A stretch of 64,000 nucleotides of DNA from Serratia marcescens (GCF_029846115.1 NZ_JARVZZ010000001.1:868001-932000), one strand, 5' to 3'. Counted from the stretch's first letter, positions 1 through 10,071 are shown. Numbers and translations: made by a program. Notes: generated from the letters alone by a model not told the origin.

Positions 1-220
1 CGAAGAGCTGGACCGTCTGGAAGCGCACGTGAAAGAGACGCACAACATCCTGAAGAAGAAAGAAGCCGTCGGCCGCCGCCTCGACTTTATGATGCAGGAG
101 TTCAACCGCGAATCGAACACCCTGGCCTCCAAGTCGATCAACGCCGACGTCACCGCTTCCGCCATCGAGCTGAAAGTGCTGATCGAGCAGATGCGCGAGC
201 AGATCCAGAATATCGAGTGA
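1..220 (+). CDS. yicC: YicC family endoribonuclease, C-terminal fragment
   Basis: The reading frame is open from the left edge (first full codon at base 2), so only the last 72 residues are present. The fragment is lysine- and glutamate-rich and predicted helical. It contains the segments GRRLDFMMQEFNRE and NTLASK typical of the YicC carboxyl end, and stops with QNIE. YicC proteins are stress-linked endoribonucleases, reported to act on small RNAs in E. coli. In E. coli yicC lies near dinD and yicG; here it is likewise upstream of yicG, with extra genes between. A terminator hairpin follows immediately. Identification rests on remembered similarity and is confident; nothing can be said about the missing N-terminus. 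Confidence 0.93.
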   Translation, partial: EELDRLEAHVKETHNILKKKEAVGRRLDFMMQEFNRESNTLASKSINADVTASAIELKVLIEQMREQIQNIE

Positions 221-239
221 TCCCGCTCCGCACGCCACC

Positions 240-265
240 AAGCCCGCGCCAAGCGGGCTTTTTTA
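240..265 (+). terminator. Rho-independent terminator of yicC
   Basis: AAGCCCGC (240-247) pairs with GCGGGCTT (253-260) around a five-base loop and runs into a T tract. It sits 20 bases after the yicC stop codon. Confidence 0.85.
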
Positions 266-275
266 TGGCTACAGA

Positions 276-665
276 TCAGCGATAAGCGGCCGCCTGCTCT
301 TCACCCGTCAGCCCCATTTTCTGTAGCTGCACCGTAATGCTCCAGGTTGAGCGCTCGAACTCATCGCTCAGCGCTTCCAGCGTCGCCCCGGCCGCATGGC
401 TCTCGCGCAGCCGCAGTTTTTCCTCTTCCGACCAGGGGAAGTAGGCATTGGCCGGCCGACCCTCGGTGCGATTTTTCTGCCGCTTCTCTTCCGGCGTCAG
501 CCGGGCTTTTTCCTGCAGTTCGGACTCGCCATCGAACTCGTTGGCCAACGCGAACAGCAGGCGGATAGCCTCCGGCGCACAGGCCGCAGAAGCCGGTCTC
601 AACAGCTCGCCGGTATCGGGATTAACGCCGTTGGCCAGCGCCCTGAGCAACGTGCCGGTATTCAT
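276..665 (-). CDS. Small predicted DNA-binding protein of unknown function
   Basis: This 129-residue protein is not one I recognise by name. The start at 665 is chosen because an AAGGAGG ribosome-binding site lies just upstream; longer in-frame starts lack one. The N-terminal half has a VNPDTGELL segment followed by a predicted helix (EAIRLLFALANEF). The C-terminal half contains PWSEEEKLRLRE, then ALSDEFERS and ITVQLQKMGL, a pattern like SANT/Myb or sigma-like helix-turn-helix modules that begin with a tryptophan and end in a 'LGL' helix. It converges on yicC and is divergent from nupC. DNA binding is an inference from the motif pattern only; the target is unknown. Confidence 0.75.
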   Translation of the reverse strand: MNTGTLLRALANGVNPDTGELLRPASAACAPEAIRLLFALANEFDGESELQEKARLTPEEKRQKNRTEGRPANAYFPWSEEEKLRLRESHAAGATLEALSDEFERSTWSITVQLQKMGLTGEEQAAAYR

Positions 666-1027
666 CGTTCGCCTCCTTGTTCGAGAAAATGCGCGCCGGT
701 CACGGCACCTTTCCCAAACATGTTTCTCCGCCTCAGCCAAGAAAACCACGCTTTGCGTCGGGAAAAATCACTCATTGCGATCCAGGTTCCAGGCGTTTGC
801 ACGCGAGTGACGGCGATTGCATCAGGTTGCGAGCCGGCATGCCTCTGGGGAGAGGGCTCGCCGGGGAGCTTATGAAAAACTGCCGGACAGCGCGTGTGGA
901 TGACATTTGGCAAGATATCCCGCATGCCATAAGTATTTTGTTCTAATTATCACGCAAGGTAATGAAAGGACGACGATGCTGTGGCTAAATGTGTTTTTTT
1001 CCTGCCCGTGAACCGTACGGACCGTTT
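666..1027. other. Intergenic region between the small HTH gene and nupC
   Basis: These 362 bases should carry divergent promoters for the flanking genes. An AT-rich stretch around 925-995 is the likeliest promoter zone for nupC, but no -35/-10 pair or operator is convincing by eye. I see no gene or RNA here; overlapping frames in this stretch look like noise. Confidence 0.5.
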
Positions 1028-2212
1028 ATGCCACAAATTCTGCAATTTATTATGGCTCTGGTGGTGATCATCGCCCTGGCGCTGCTGGTCAGCAATAATC
1101 GCAAGAAAATCCGCCTGCGCTATATCATCCAGCTGCTGGTGATCGAAGGCGCGCTGGCCTATTTCTTCCTGCATTCCGCCAGCGGGCTCAGCGTGATCAA
1201 ACACGTCGCCGGCTTCTTCGACACCCTGCTCGCCTACGCCGCCCAAGGATCGGAGTTCGTGTTCGGCGGCATGAGCAAGGATGGCCTGGCGTTCATCTTC
1301 CTCGGCGTTTTGTGCCCTATCATCTTTATTTCCGCCCTGATCGGCATTTTGCAGCATTTCCGTATCCTGCCGCTGATCATCCGCCTGGTCGGCACCCTGC
1401 TGTCCAAGGTCAACGGCATGGGCAAGCTGGAGTCGTTCAACGCCGTCAGCACGCTGGTGCTGGGGCAGTCGGAGAACTTTATCGCCTACAAGGGCATCAT
1501 CGGCGATATCTCGCCGCGCCGCATGTACACCATGGCCGCGACCGCCATGTCGACGGTTTCGCTCTCCATCGTCGGCGCCTACATGTCGATGATCGACGCA
1601 CAATATGTGGTGGCGGCCTTGATCCTTAATATGTTCAGCACCTTCATCATCCTGTCGATCATCAACCCGTATCAGGTCGAAGACGAGCCGGAGCTGAAGC
1701 TGAACAAACTGCATGAAGATCAGAGCTTCTTCGAAATGTTGGGTGAGTACATTCTGGCCGGCTTCAAGATTGCGATGATCATCGCGGCGATGCTGATCGG
1801 CTTTATCGCACTGATCTCCGCCGTCAATGCGCTGTTCTCCGCGGTGCTCGGCATCAGCTTCCAGCAGATCCTCGGCTATGTGTTCTATCCGCTGGCCTGG
1901 CTGATCGGCATCCCGGCGGAAGAGGCGCTGAAGGCGGGCAGCATCATGGCGACCAAACTGGTGGCCAACGAATTCGTGGCGATGATTGAGCTGAAGAAAA
2001 TCGCGGCGGAGCTGTCGCCGCGCGGGCTGGGCATTCTGTCGGTGTTCCTGGTGTCGTTCGCCAACTTCGCCTCCATCGGCATCGTCGCCGGTGCCATCAA
2101 GGGGCTGAACGAGCAGCAAGGCAACGTGGTTTCCCGTTTTGGCCTGAAGCTGGTTTATGGCTCGACGCTGGTGAGCCTGCTGTCGGCGGCCATCGCCGGC
2201 CTAGTGCTGTAA
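1028..2212 (+). CDS. nupC: Concentrative nucleoside transporter, NupC-like
   Basis: A 394-residue inner-membrane protein of the CNT family that drives nucleoside uptake with protons. It closely matches E. coli NupC in motifs I recall: [19 protein letters not shown] near the N-terminus, [10 protein letters not shown] (about residues 140-150), the NEFVAM segment and a [16 protein letters not shown] stretch near the end, with about ten hydrophobic segments. The ATG at 1028 is preferred over an upstream in-frame ATG because it gives the family length and N-terminus. In E. coli nupC lies elsewhere on the chromosome, so its presence between yicC and yicG is a difference in gene order. Substrate range (pyrimidine nucleosides and adenosine in E. 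coli) is inferred. Confidence 0.93.
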   Translation: MPQILQFIMALVVIIALALLVSNNRKKIRLRYIIQLLVIEGALAYFFLHSASGLSVIKHVAGFFDTLLAYAAQGSEFVFGGMSKDGLAFIFLGVLCPIIFISALIGILQHFRILPLIIRLVGTLLSKVNGMGKLESFNAVSTLVLGQSENFIAYKGIIGDISPRRMYTMAATAMSTVSLSIVGAYMSMIDAQYVVAALILNMFSTFIILSIINPYQVEDEPELKLNKLHEDQSFFEMLGEYILAGFKIAMIIAAMLIGFIALISAVNALFSAVLGISFQQILGYVFYPLAWLIGIPAEEALKAGSIMATKLVANEFVAMIELKKIAAELSPRGLGILSVFLVSFANFASIGIVAGAIKGLNEQQGNVVSRFGLKLVYGSTLVSLLSAAIAGLVL

Positions 2213-2217
2213 TCCCC

Positions 2218-2248
2218 ACTCCCGGCCGCATGGCCGGGAGTTCGCTTT
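2218..2248 (+). terminator. Terminator of nupC
   Basis: A ten-base-pair stem, ACTCCCGGCC (2218-2227) with GGCCGGGAGT (2232-2241), closes a GCAT tetraloop. The downstream T run is short and interrupted, so strength is uncertain. Confidence 0.65.
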
Positions 2249-2681
2249 AAAACGCCACGCACACCGGTGCATCCACCCGCATCACCGAATCCTGCGCAAA
2301 CTGCTGCTTATAGCCGCTGCGTAGCGCCTCGATATTCGCCTCGCTCTCTTTGCCCGGCGAATGGATCAACAGCAGCGCCTTGCTGTTCTCGCGCGCCAGC
2401 TTGCCGTCGTGGCCCAGCCACTGCCCTTTGGCATCAAAGACCGTCAGCCCGTCTTTAAAGCGGGGCGTCACCTGGCTGTCGACGAAGGTTTGCCACTCGG
2501 CCGCGGTGATCGTCGGCCCCGCCGGGCGATTCAGGCCGAAGTAGAGCGTTGTTTGCACCAGCGGATCGCCAGCACGGCAAGCCAGGGCGGATGGCACAGC
2601 CTGGTGGCCTGGTGCCACGCAGCCGCTCAGCAGCAGGGCGGCTACCACGGCGCCGGCGGCCAGTTTCGGGGAGTTTTTCAT
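2247..2681 (-). CDS. DUF3574-like lipoprotein
   Basis: The 144-residue product begins with a lipoprotein signal peptide: charged MKNSPK, a hydrophobic run and lipobox LSGC with the lipidated cysteine at position 21. The start at 2681 is chosen because it gives this standard signal; the frame extends further upstream without one. The mature part contains LVQTTLYFGLNRP, then a glutamate/tryptophan helix (AAEWQTFVDSQVTPRFKDGLTVFDA) and a SKALLLIHSP strand. This resembles the DUF3574 family, whose function is unknown. It ends just inside the nupC terminator, convergent with nupC, and is divergent from yicG. Membrane anchoring is well supported; any role is unknown. Confidence 0.8.
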   Translation of the reverse strand: MKNSPKLAAGAVVAALLLSGCVAPGHQAVPSALACRAGDPLVQTTLYFGLNRPAGPTITAAEWQTFVDSQVTPRFKDGLTVFDAKGQWLGHDGKLARENSKALLLIHSPGKESEANIEALRSGYKQQFAQDSVMRVDAPVCVAF

Positions 2682-2934
2682 CTGCAGTCTCGGTTTCTCG
2701 GTTGAAGGGTTAGCTGCAAAAAGCATAGTCAGCGATGGAAACCAGCGCGAAATTTCTAATGCTTTCATCAACAGCCAGATGTTAAAAAAGGCTGGTTACC
2801 GGCAATAAAAACGGAGTTTGGATTAGCTAAATTAATCCGAAACGCCATCGGTGAAAAAAACTCAGTGGCGCGCGCCATCGGCGGCGATTACCCTGCCGGC
2901 CATCATTCTGACGCAAGTACGCTGTGAATCCCTT

Positions 2935-3552
2935 ATGTTACTGAGCATCCTTTATATCATCGGCATCACCGCCGAAGCCATGACCGGCGCGCTGGCGGCC
3001 GGCCGCCGCCAAATGGACATGTTCGGCGTGATCATCATCGCTTCGGTCACGGCGATCGGCGGCGGGTCGGTGCGCGATATGCTGCTCGGGCATTTTCCAT
3101 TGGGCTGGGTCAAACACCCGGAATACATCGTCATCGTCGCGATAGCGGCGATCGTCACCACCTGGGTGGCTCCTCTGATGCGCCATCTGCGCCGCCTGTT
3201 CCTGGTGCTCGACGCCGTCGGCCTGATCGTCTTCTCCATCATCGGCGCACAGGTAGCCCTGGATATGGGGCATAGCACCATTATCGCCGCCATCGCCGCG
3301 GTGATCACCGGCGTCTTCGGCGGGGTGCTGCGCGATATGTTCTGCAACCGCATCCCGCTGGTTTTCCAGAAAGAGATCTACGCCGGCATCTCCTTCAGCG
3401 CCGCCTGGCTGTATATCGGCCTGCAGCACCTCAGCCTGCCGCACAATCTGGTGGTGATCCTCACGTTGGTCGCCGGCCTGAGCGCGCGCCTGATCGCCCT
3501 GCGCTTCCGCCTCGGCCTGCCGGTGTTCAACTACCAGCATCCGGATCACTGA
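2935..3552 (+). CDS. yicG: YicG, TRIC/UPF0126-family inner membrane protein
   Basis: A 205-residue protein, the same length as E. coli YicG, with six to seven hydrophobic helices arranged as two repeats. Each repeat carries a GG(G/V)xxRD motif: [13 protein letters not shown] near residue 40 and [12 protein letters not shown] near residue 130. The family is annotated as trimeric intracellular cation channel-like or as glycine transporters; the physiological substrate of YicG is unsettled. The ATG at 2935 is used because it matches the homologue; an upstream GTG in frame would add 28 unconserved residues. Its stop overlaps the 3' end of the convergent LysR gene by seven bases. Confidence 0.93.
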   Translation: MLLSILYIIGITAEAMTGALAAGRRQMDMFGVIIIASVTAIGGGSVRDMLLGHFPLGWVKHPEYIVIVAIAAIVTTWVAPLMRHLRRLFLVLDAVGLIVFSIIGAQVALDMGHSTIIAAIAAVITGVFGGVLRDMFCNRIPLVFQKEIYAGISFSAAWLYIGLQHLSLPHNLVVILTLVAGLSARLIALRFRLGLPVFNYQHPDH

Positions 3553-4442
3553 TCGTCCGGCAGCATGTACCGTGCCAGATAATCCACGAACACCCGGACT
3601 TTCGGCAACATGTGCCGGTTAGAGGGCCACACGGCAGAAAACGCGCCGCGCTCGGGCGTGCTGTCTTGCAGCACCGCCGTCAGCTGCCCGCCGCGCAGAG
3701 CCTGGCTCAAAGTGAAATCCGGCAGGTAGGCGATGCCCAATCCCTGCTGCGCCGCATGGATTAGCGCCTCAACGCTGCTGAAACTCATCGTCACCGGCAA
3801 GCTTAACAACAGCGCCTCATCGTCGGCGCTCAGCCGCCACGCTTGCAACTGCTGCCCGCCCGGGAAGCGATAACGCAAACAAGCATGCTCGAGCAGATCC
3901 GCCGGTTTCAACGGCGTTCCGCGCCGGCGGAAGTAGTCCGGCGCGCCGACCAAAACCTGGCGAAACGGTCCAAGACGCCGCGCCATCAGGCGGGAATCAG
4001 CCAGCTCTCCGCCGCGAACCGCCACATCAACGCCCTCGGCGATCAGATCCGCGATGCGATCGTTGAAGTCCACATCCAACTCAATCTCAGGATAACGTGC
4101 GGTAAAATCAGCCAACAGCGGCACCAGCATGCGGTAACCGATGGCGGGCATGCTGACGCGCAGCTTGCCGCGCGGCGCCTCTGAAATACGTGCCATCTCG
4201 GCTTCAGCGTTCTCGATATCACTAACAATACGCCGGCAGCGTTCGTAAAATAGCGCCCCTTCCTCCGTCAAATTGATGCGCCGGGTGCTGCGGTTGAACA
4301 GCCTAACGCCCAACGACGCCTCCAGCCGCGCCACGCTTTTACCCACCGCCGAGGCTGACACCCCCAATCGCTCCCCAGCAGCGACAAAGCTGCACGATTC
4401 GGCAGCGCGAACAAACGCCAGCAGCCCGCTCAAACTTTCCAT
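3546..4442 (-). CDS. LysR-family transcriptional regulator
   Basis: The 298-residue protein has the standard LysR layout. An N-terminal winged helix-turn-helix (about residues 1-60, including [21 protein letters not shown] and [14 protein letters not shown]) precedes a periplasmic-binding-like effector domain (about 90-295, with GKLRVSMP and VDVAVRGG). It belongs to the subgroup represented by DsdC/YhjC-like and 'AraC-LysR exporter' regulators; the effector cannot be read from sequence. It is transcribed divergently from an MFS exporter 115 bases away, the usual arrangement when a LysR protein controls its neighbour. The 3' end overlaps yicG. This pair is not at this position in E. coli, where ligB lies near gmk, so it is probably acquired or lineage-specific. 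Confidence 0.9.
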   Translation of the reverse strand: MESLSGLLAFVRAAESCSFVAAGERLGVSASAVGKSVARLEASLGVRLFNRSTRRINLTEEGALFYERCRRIVSDIENAEAEMARISEAPRGKLRVSMPAIGYRMLVPLLADFTARYPEIELDVDFNDRIADLIAEGVDVAVRGGELADSRLMARRLGPFRQVLVGAPDYFRRRGTPLKPADLLEHACLRYRFPGGQQLQAWRLSADDEALLLSLPVTMSFSSVEALIHAAQQGLGIAYLPDFTLSQALRGGQLTAVLQDSTPERGAFSAVWPSNRHMLPKVRVFVDYLARYMLPDDQ

Positions 4443-4468
4443 ATGGCCCCCATTAGAGCGTTTTTGTC

Positions 4469-4516
4469 CTGAAAGTGTGGAATTCAGCCTTATTTTTAAC
4501 CTATTCAGTCTTATTT
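4469..4516. promoter_or_regulatory. Candidate LysR operator with phased repeats
   Basis: The LysR-MFS intergenic region holds an interrupted dyad, CTGAA-N9-TTCAG (4469-4487), containing a T-N11-A spacing typical of LysR sites. It also holds two 14-base direct repeats, ATTCAGCCTTATTT (4482-4495) and ATTCAGTCTTATTT (4503-4516), 13 of 14 identical and offset by 21 bases, or two helical turns. Binding is an inference. Confidence 0.45.
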
Positions 4517-4557
4517 ATCATCCATACCCATCGAAACCACCGCATCAGGAATCGCCC

Positions 4558-6081
4558 ATGAACGCTCATCCATCCCGGAATGCGCACCCGCAGCGCTGGC
4601 TCATACTCTTTTCCGTGTGTCTCGCAGGCCTGATCATGCCGTTGAGCTTTACCGGCCCCGCAGTCGCGCTCACCGCGATCGCCAAAGATTTGGGCGGCGG
4701 ACTGGTCGCGCTCAGTTGGGTCACCAACGCGTTTATGCTGACCTTCGGCTGCAGCCTGATGCTCGCCGGAGCGCTCGCCGATCGTTTTGGCCGCAAGCGC
4801 GTATTTATCTGTGGATTGGCGGCGCTCGCGCTCAGCGCCCTGCTCATGAGCGCAGCGCAAGACATTATGTCCTTCGACGCGATACGCGCGCTGCAAGGCA
4901 TCTCCGCCGCGGCCGCGCTGGCCGGCGGCACCGCAAGCCTGGCCCAGGTATTTAACGGGCCGGAGAGAAGCAAGGCCTTCAGCCTGCTGGGCACCACGTT
5001 CGGCATCGGGCTGGCATTCGGGCCGCTGCTGGCCGGCACGCTGACGCAGCTCTTCGGCTGGCGCGCGCTTTTTCTCTGCCTGGCGCTGCTCAGCGCCATT
5101 GCATTGTTCAGCGGCCAGCGCGATATGCCCGAATCGCGCGATCCCGCCGCCTCTCGCCTCGATTGGCCCGGCGCCATCGTCTTTACGCTGGCGCTGTCGC
5201 TGTTGACTTACGCCGTGCTGCTGGCGCCCGACAGCGGCTGGAGCAGCACGCAAGTCATTAGGCCGCTGACCGGCGCGCTGCTGTTTATGCTGGCTTTTAT
5301 CCTGATTGAACGCCGCACCGCTCGGCCGATGCTCGATCTGTCGCTGTTTCGCTACCCGCGCTTTGTCGGCGTACAGCTGTTGGCGGCAGCGCCGGCCTAT
5401 TCGTACGTGGTGTTGCTGGTGCTACTTCCCCTCCGATTTATCGGCATCGAGGGTTACAGCACCGTGGAAACCGGCATGATGATGCTGACGTTGTCCGCAC
5501 CAATGCTGGTGCTGCCGCTGCTGACCGGGGCATTCGCTCACCGCTTTTCCGCCGGCGCCGTTTCCAGCCTCGGCTTGTTGATTTGCGCCGCCGGGCTGGC
5601 ATGGCTGGCGCACTATGCGCCGGGGCAATCGCTCGCGCGGTTACTGCTACCGATGCTGACCATCGGTTGCGGTATCAGCTTGCCCTGGGGATTGATGGAC
5701 GGTTTAGCCGTCAGCGTCGTGCCGCGAGAGCGAGCGGGCATGGCGACCGGCATTTTCAGCACCGTTCGCGTCGCGGGGGAAGGCATTGCATTGGCGATCG
5801 TCGGTGCCCTGTTGGCTTTGTTGGTTGGGCGCCATCTCGCTCCCCCAACCGCAAACGCCGCCGGCGCGCACGCCCTGGCCATGGGGGATATGCCGCGGGC
5901 GACCGCCCTGCTCAATGCGGACGCCGCACGGCTGAAGCACGCCTACGAACTGGCTTTCCAGAATCTGCTGTACCTACTCGCCCTGACGACGCTGGCGTCC
6001 GCCGTCATTATCTTTCTCTTTCTCCGCCACCCCGCACGGGAAACCCCTTCGTCCGCCCCCCGCATTACCGACGCGCCGTAA
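4558..6081 (+). CDS. MFS drug-efflux transporter, 14-TMS DHA2 type
   Basis: A 507-residue membrane protein with the features of proton-driven multidrug exporters. Motif A is GALADRFGRKR after the second hydrophobic segment, and an antiporter-type motif (GLAFGPLLAG) lies in segment five. About 14 hydrophobic helices make it EmrB/QacA-like rather than a 12-helix MFS. The start at 4558 follows an AGGA element and gives a normal short cytoplasmic N-terminus; the frame runs upstream into the LysR gene but without a plausible start. Divergent to the LysR regulator, which probably controls it. The substrate is unknown. Another DHA2 exporter, hsrA, is present at 44428 but is not closely similar over the loops. 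Confidence 0.9.
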   Translation: MNAHPSRNAHPQRWLILFSVCLAGLIMPLSFTGPAVALTAIAKDLGGGLVALSWVTNAFMLTFGCSLMLAGALADRFGRKRVFICGLAALALSALLMSAAQDIMSFDAIRALQGISAAAALAGGTASLAQVFNGPERSKAFSLLGTTFGIGLAFGPLLAGTLTQLFGWRALFLCLALLSAIALFSGQRDMPESRDPAASRLDWPGAIVFTLALSLLTYAVLLAPDSGWSSTQVIRPLTGALLFMLAFILIERRTARPMLDLSLFRYPRFVGVQLLAAAPAYSYVVLLVLLPLRFIGIEGYSTVETGMMMLTLSAPMLVLPLLTGAFAHRFSAGAVSSLGLLICAAGLAWLAHYAPGQSLARLLLPMLTIGCGISLPWGLMDGLAVSVVPRERAGMATGIFSTVRVAGEGIALAIVGALLALLVGRHLAPPTANAAGAHALAMGDMPRATALLNADAARLKHAYELAFQNLLYLLALTTLASAVIIFLFLRHPARETPSSAPRITDAP

Positions 6082-6214
6082 TCTGACATGGCCTCGCCGC
6101 CGAGGCCAAAACTGCTGAAATGTTGCCCTTCGACGCGCAAATTCGCTCATTCGCCGCTTTTTCCGCGCAAAGCGGCGGGCAAAATGCGAGCTAACGCTGC
6201 ACCCGGCGCGTTAG

Positions 6215-6910
<696 letters not shown>

Positions 6911-6964
6911 AGGCAGTTTCAGTATCATGCCCAGTCTTTTCGTCACCTGTGGAGTAGCACAAAT

Positions 6965-7240
6965 ATGGCACGCGTAACTGTTCAAGACGCTGTAGAGAAA
7001 ATTGGTAACCGTTTTGACCTGGTGTTGGTCGCTGCTCGTCGGGCGCGTCAGATCCAGACCGGCGGCAAAGATGCACTGGTTCCGGAAGAGAACGACAAGT
7101 ACACCGTTATCGCCCTGCGCGAAATCGAAGAAGGCCTGATCACCAGCCAGATCCTCGACGTGCGTGAGCGCCAGGAACAGCAAGAGCAGGAAGCCGCAGA
7201 GATTCAAGCGGTTACCGCGATTGCTGAAGGTCGTCGTTAA
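6965..7240 (+). CDS. rpoZ: RNA polymerase omega subunit
   Basis: The 91-residue omega protein helps fold and assemble the beta' subunit and forms part of a ppGpp-binding site on RNA polymerase in E. coli. The N-terminus [19 protein letters not shown] and the segment [10 protein letters not shown] are characteristic, with a glutamine/glutamate-rich carboxyl end. A GGAG element lies ahead of the ATG. spoT begins 18 bases after its stop, so the two are almost certainly co-transcribed. Confidence 0.97.
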   Translation: MARVTVQDAVEKIGNRFDLVLVAARRARQIQTGGKDALVPEENDKYTVIALREIEEGLITSQILDVRERQEQQEQEAAEIQAVTAIAEGRR

Positions 7241-7258
7241 TTAGACTGCGAGTCCGCC

Positions 7259-9370
7259 TTGTACCTGTTTGAAAGCCTGAATCTGCTGATTCAACGTTAC
7301 CTGCCCGAGGAGCAGATTAAGCGCCTCAAACAGGCATACCTCGTCGCGCGCGACGCGCACGAGGGCCAGACACGCTCCAGCGGTGAGCCTTACATTACTC
7401 ACCCGGTCGCCGTGGCCTGCATCCTGGCGGAAATGCGTCTCGATCACGAGACGCTGATGGCGGCATTGCTGCACGACGTCATCGAAGACACCCCAGCCAC
7501 CTATCAGGATATGGAACAGCTGTTCGGCAAGAGCGTCGCCGAACTGGTTGAGGGCGTCTCCAAGCTCGACAAGCTGAAGTTCCAGGACAAGAAAGAAGCG
7601 CAGGCGGAAAACTTCCGCAAGATGATCATGGCGATGGTGCAGGATATCCGCGTCGTGCTGATCAAGCTGGCCGACCGTACGCACAACATGCGCACCCTTG
7701 GTTCGCTGCGCCCCGACAAACGCCGGCGCATCGCGCGTGAAACCCTGGAAATCTACAGCCCCCTCGCCCACCGTCTGGGTATTCATCACCTGAAAACCGA
7801 GCTGGAAGAGCTGGGTTTCGAGGCGCTGTATCCGAACCGCTATCGCGTGATCAAGGAAGTGGTGAAGGCCGCGCGCGGCAACCGCAAAGAGATGATTCAA
7901 AAAATCCTCTCCGAGATCGAAGGGCGGCTGACCGAAGCCGGCATCGCCTGTCGCGTCAGCGGGCGGGAAAAACACCTCTACTCTATCTACCTCAAGATGC
8001 ACCTCAAAGAACAGCGTTTCCATTCCATCATGGATATCTACGCGTTCCGGGTGATCGTGAAAGAGGTCGATACCTGCTACCGCGTGCTCGGCCAGGTGCA
8101 TAGCCTGTACAAACCGCGCCCGGGGCGAGTAAAAGATTACATCGCCATTCCCAAGGCCAACGGCTATCAATCGCTGCATACCTCGCTGATCGGCCCGCAC
8201 GGCGTGCCGGTCGAAGTGCAGATCCGCACCGAAGATATGGATCAGATGGCTGAGATGGGGGTGGCCGCGCACTGGGCTTACAAGGAAAGAGAACAGGGCG
8301 AAACCGGCACCACGGCGCAGATCCGCGCCCAGCGCTGGATGCAAAGCCTGCTGGAGCTGCAGCAAAGTGCCGGCAGTTCGTTTGAATTTATCGAGAGCGT
8401 CAAATCCGATCTGTTCCCGGATGAGATTTACGTTTTCACCCCGGAAGGCCGCATCGTCGAGCTGCCCGCCGGCGCCACGCCGGTCGACTTCGCCTATGCG
8501 GTGCATACCGATATCGGCCATGCCTGCGTCGGCGCACGCGTCGATCGTCAGCCGTACCCGCTGTCGCAGTCGCTGACCAGCGGCCAAACCGTCGAGATCA
8601 TCACCGCACCGGGCGCACGGCCCAACGCCGCCTGGCTGAACTTCGTGGTCAGCTCGAAAGCGCGCGCCAAAATCCGCCAGATGTTGAAGAACCTCAAGCG
8701 TGACGACTCCGTTGGCCTCGGCCGCCGTCTGCTCAACCATGCGTTGGGCGGCAGCCGCAAGCTGGCCGAAATCCCGCAGGAAAACATTCAGCACGAGCTG
8801 GACCGCATGAAGCTGGCGACGCTGGACGATCTGCTGGCGGAAATCGGCCTAGGCAACGCCATGAGCGTGGTGGTAGCGAAGAACCTGCAGGGCGATCAGT
8901 CCAGCCTGGGCACCTCCTCCGGCGTGCGTAACCTGGCCATCAAGGGCGCCGACGGGGTGTTGATCACCTTCGCCAAGTGCTGCCGTCCGATTCCGGGCGA
9001 CCCGATTATCGCTCACGTCAGCCCGGGCAAAGGGCTGGTGATCCACCATGAATCCTGCCGCAATATTCGCGGCTATCAGAAAGAGCCTGAGAAGTTCATG
9101 GCGGTCGAGTGGGATAAAGAGACCGAGCAGGAGTTCATCGCCGAGATCAAGGTGGATATGTTTAACCACCAGGGCGCGCTGGCCAACCTGACGGCGGCGA
9201 TCAACGCGGCCGAGTCCAATATTCAGAGCCTGAACACCGAAGAGAAAGACGGTCGGGTTTATAGCGCCTTTATCCGCTTGACCACCCGCGATCGCATCCA
9301 TTTGGCAAACATTATGCGTAAAATCCGTATCATGCCGGATGTGATCAAAGTTAACCGCAACCGAAACTAG
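7259..9370 (+). CDS. spoT: Bifunctional (p)ppGpp synthetase/hydrolase SpoT
   Basis: A 703-residue stringent-response enzyme that mainly hydrolyses (p)ppGpp and can synthesise it weakly. The start is TTG at 7259, as in E. coli. Domains in order: HD hydrolase (HD pair at residues 72-73 in LLHDVIEDT), synthetase-like domain (about 200-330, GREKHLYSIY and YRVLGQVHSLYKPRPGRVKDYIA), TGS domain (about 385-445, DEIYVFTPEGRI), conserved-cysteine region (CCRPIPGDPI) and an ACT domain (about 630-700). It is longer than E. coli SpoT by one residue because of small loop differences. It lies between rpoZ and trmH in a conserved operon. Confidence 0.97.
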   Translation: MYLFESLNLLIQRYLPEEQIKRLKQAYLVARDAHEGQTRSSGEPYITHPVAVACILAEMRLDHETLMAALLHDVIEDTPATYQDMEQLFGKSVAELVEGVSKLDKLKFQDKKEAQAENFRKMIMAMVQDIRVVLIKLADRTHNMRTLGSLRPDKRRRIARETLEIYSPLAHRLGIHHLKTELEELGFEALYPNRYRVIKEVVKAARGNRKEMIQKILSEIEGRLTEAGIACRVSGREKHLYSIYLKMHLKEQRFHSIMDIYAFRVIVKEVDTCYRVLGQVHSLYKPRPGRVKDYIAIPKANGYQSLHTSLIGPHGVPVEVQIRTEDMDQMAEMGVAAHWAYKEREQGETGTTAQIRAQRWMQSLLELQQSAGSSFEFIESVKSDLFPDEIYVFTPEGRIVELPAGATPVDFAYAVHTDIGHACVGARVDRQPYPLSQSLTSGQTVEIITAPGARPNAAWLNFVVSSKARAKIRQMLKNLKRDDSVGLGRRLLNHALGGSRKLAEIPQENIQHELDRMKLATLDDLLAEIGLGNAMSVVVAKNLQGDQSSLGTSSGVRNLAIKGADGVLITFAKCCRPIPGDPIIAHVSPGKGLVIHHESCRNIRGYQKEPEKFMAVEWDKETEQEFIAEIKVDMFNHQGALANLTAAINAAESNIQSLNTEEKDGRVYSAFIRLTTRDRIHLANIMRKIRIMPDVIKVNRNRN

Positions 9371-9375
9371 CGCTT

Positions 9376-10071
9376 ATGAGTCCTGAACGCTATGCGCGGA
9401 TTTGTGAAATGCTCGCGACCCGGCAGCCGGATTTGACGGTCTGCCTGGAGCAAGTGCACAAGCCGCATAACGTCTCCGCCATTATCCGCACCGCCGACGC
9501 CGTCGGCGTGCATCAGGTCCACGCCGTGTGGCCCACCACCCGTATGCGCACCCTGGTTTCCTCCGCCGCCGGCAGCAACAGCTGGGTCAGCGTTAAAACC
9601 CATCCCACCATCGGCGACGCGGTCGGTCACCTGAAAGCGCAGGGCATGCAAATTCTGGCCACCAACCTGTCTGCGCGCGCGGTTGATTTCCGCGAGGTGG
9701 ACTACACCCGACCAACCTGCGTGCTGCTCGGCCAGGAAAAAACCGGCATCACCGAAGAAGCGCTGGCGCTGGCCGATCAGGACATCGTCATTCCGATGAT
9801 CGGCATGGTGCAATCGCTCAACGTCTCCGTGGCCTCGGCACTGATCCTGTATGAAGCGCAGCGCCAGCGGCAGAACGCCGGCCTGTATCGCCGCGACAAC
9901 AGTATGCTGGATGAAGAAGAGCAGCAGCGTCTGCTGTTCGAAGGCGGTTACCCGGTGCTGGCCAACGTGGCCAAGCGCAAAGGGCTGCCGCGCCCGCAGA
10001 TTGACGAGCAGGGCCAGGTGGTCGCCAGCGCCGAATGGTGGGCGGCCATGCAGGCGACGGTGCGCAAATGA
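9376..10071 (+). CDS. trmH: tRNA (guanosine-18-2'-O)-methyltransferase
   Basis: The 231-residue SPOUT methyltransferase places a 2'-O-methyl group on G18 of tRNA using S-adenosylmethionine. The three SpoU motifs are visible: NVSAIIRTADAVGV (near residue 34), LLGQEKTGIT (near 117) and IGMVQSLNVSVASALILYE (near 140), which form the trefoil knot. It begins five bases after spoT and its TGA overlaps the recG ATG (ATGA at 10068-10071), indicating translational coupling. Confidence 0.96.
   Translation: MSPERYARICEMLATRQPDLTVCLEQVHKPHNVSAIIRTADAVGVHQVHAVWPTTRMRTLVSSAAGSNSWVSVKTHPTIGDAVGHLKAQGMQILATNLSARAVDFREVDYTRPTCVLLGQEKTGITEEALALADQDIVIPMIGMVQSLNVSVASALILYEAQRQRQNAGLYRRDNSMLDEEEQQRLLFEGGYPVLANVAKRKGLPRPQIDEQGQVVASAEWWAAMQATVRK

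Noticed and set aside
950-2119. 389-residue minus-strand frame over nupC
   Set aside because: Rich in Asp, His, Gln and Arg with no hydrophobic core; mirror of a membrane-protein codon pattern.
6089-6108. Hairpin TGGCCTCG/CGAGGCCA after the MFS gene
   Set aside because: No T tract on either strand, so not called as a terminator.
7241-8794. 517-residue minus-strand open frame over spoT
   Set aside because: GC-rich antisense shadow of a well-conserved gene; composition is not protein-like.
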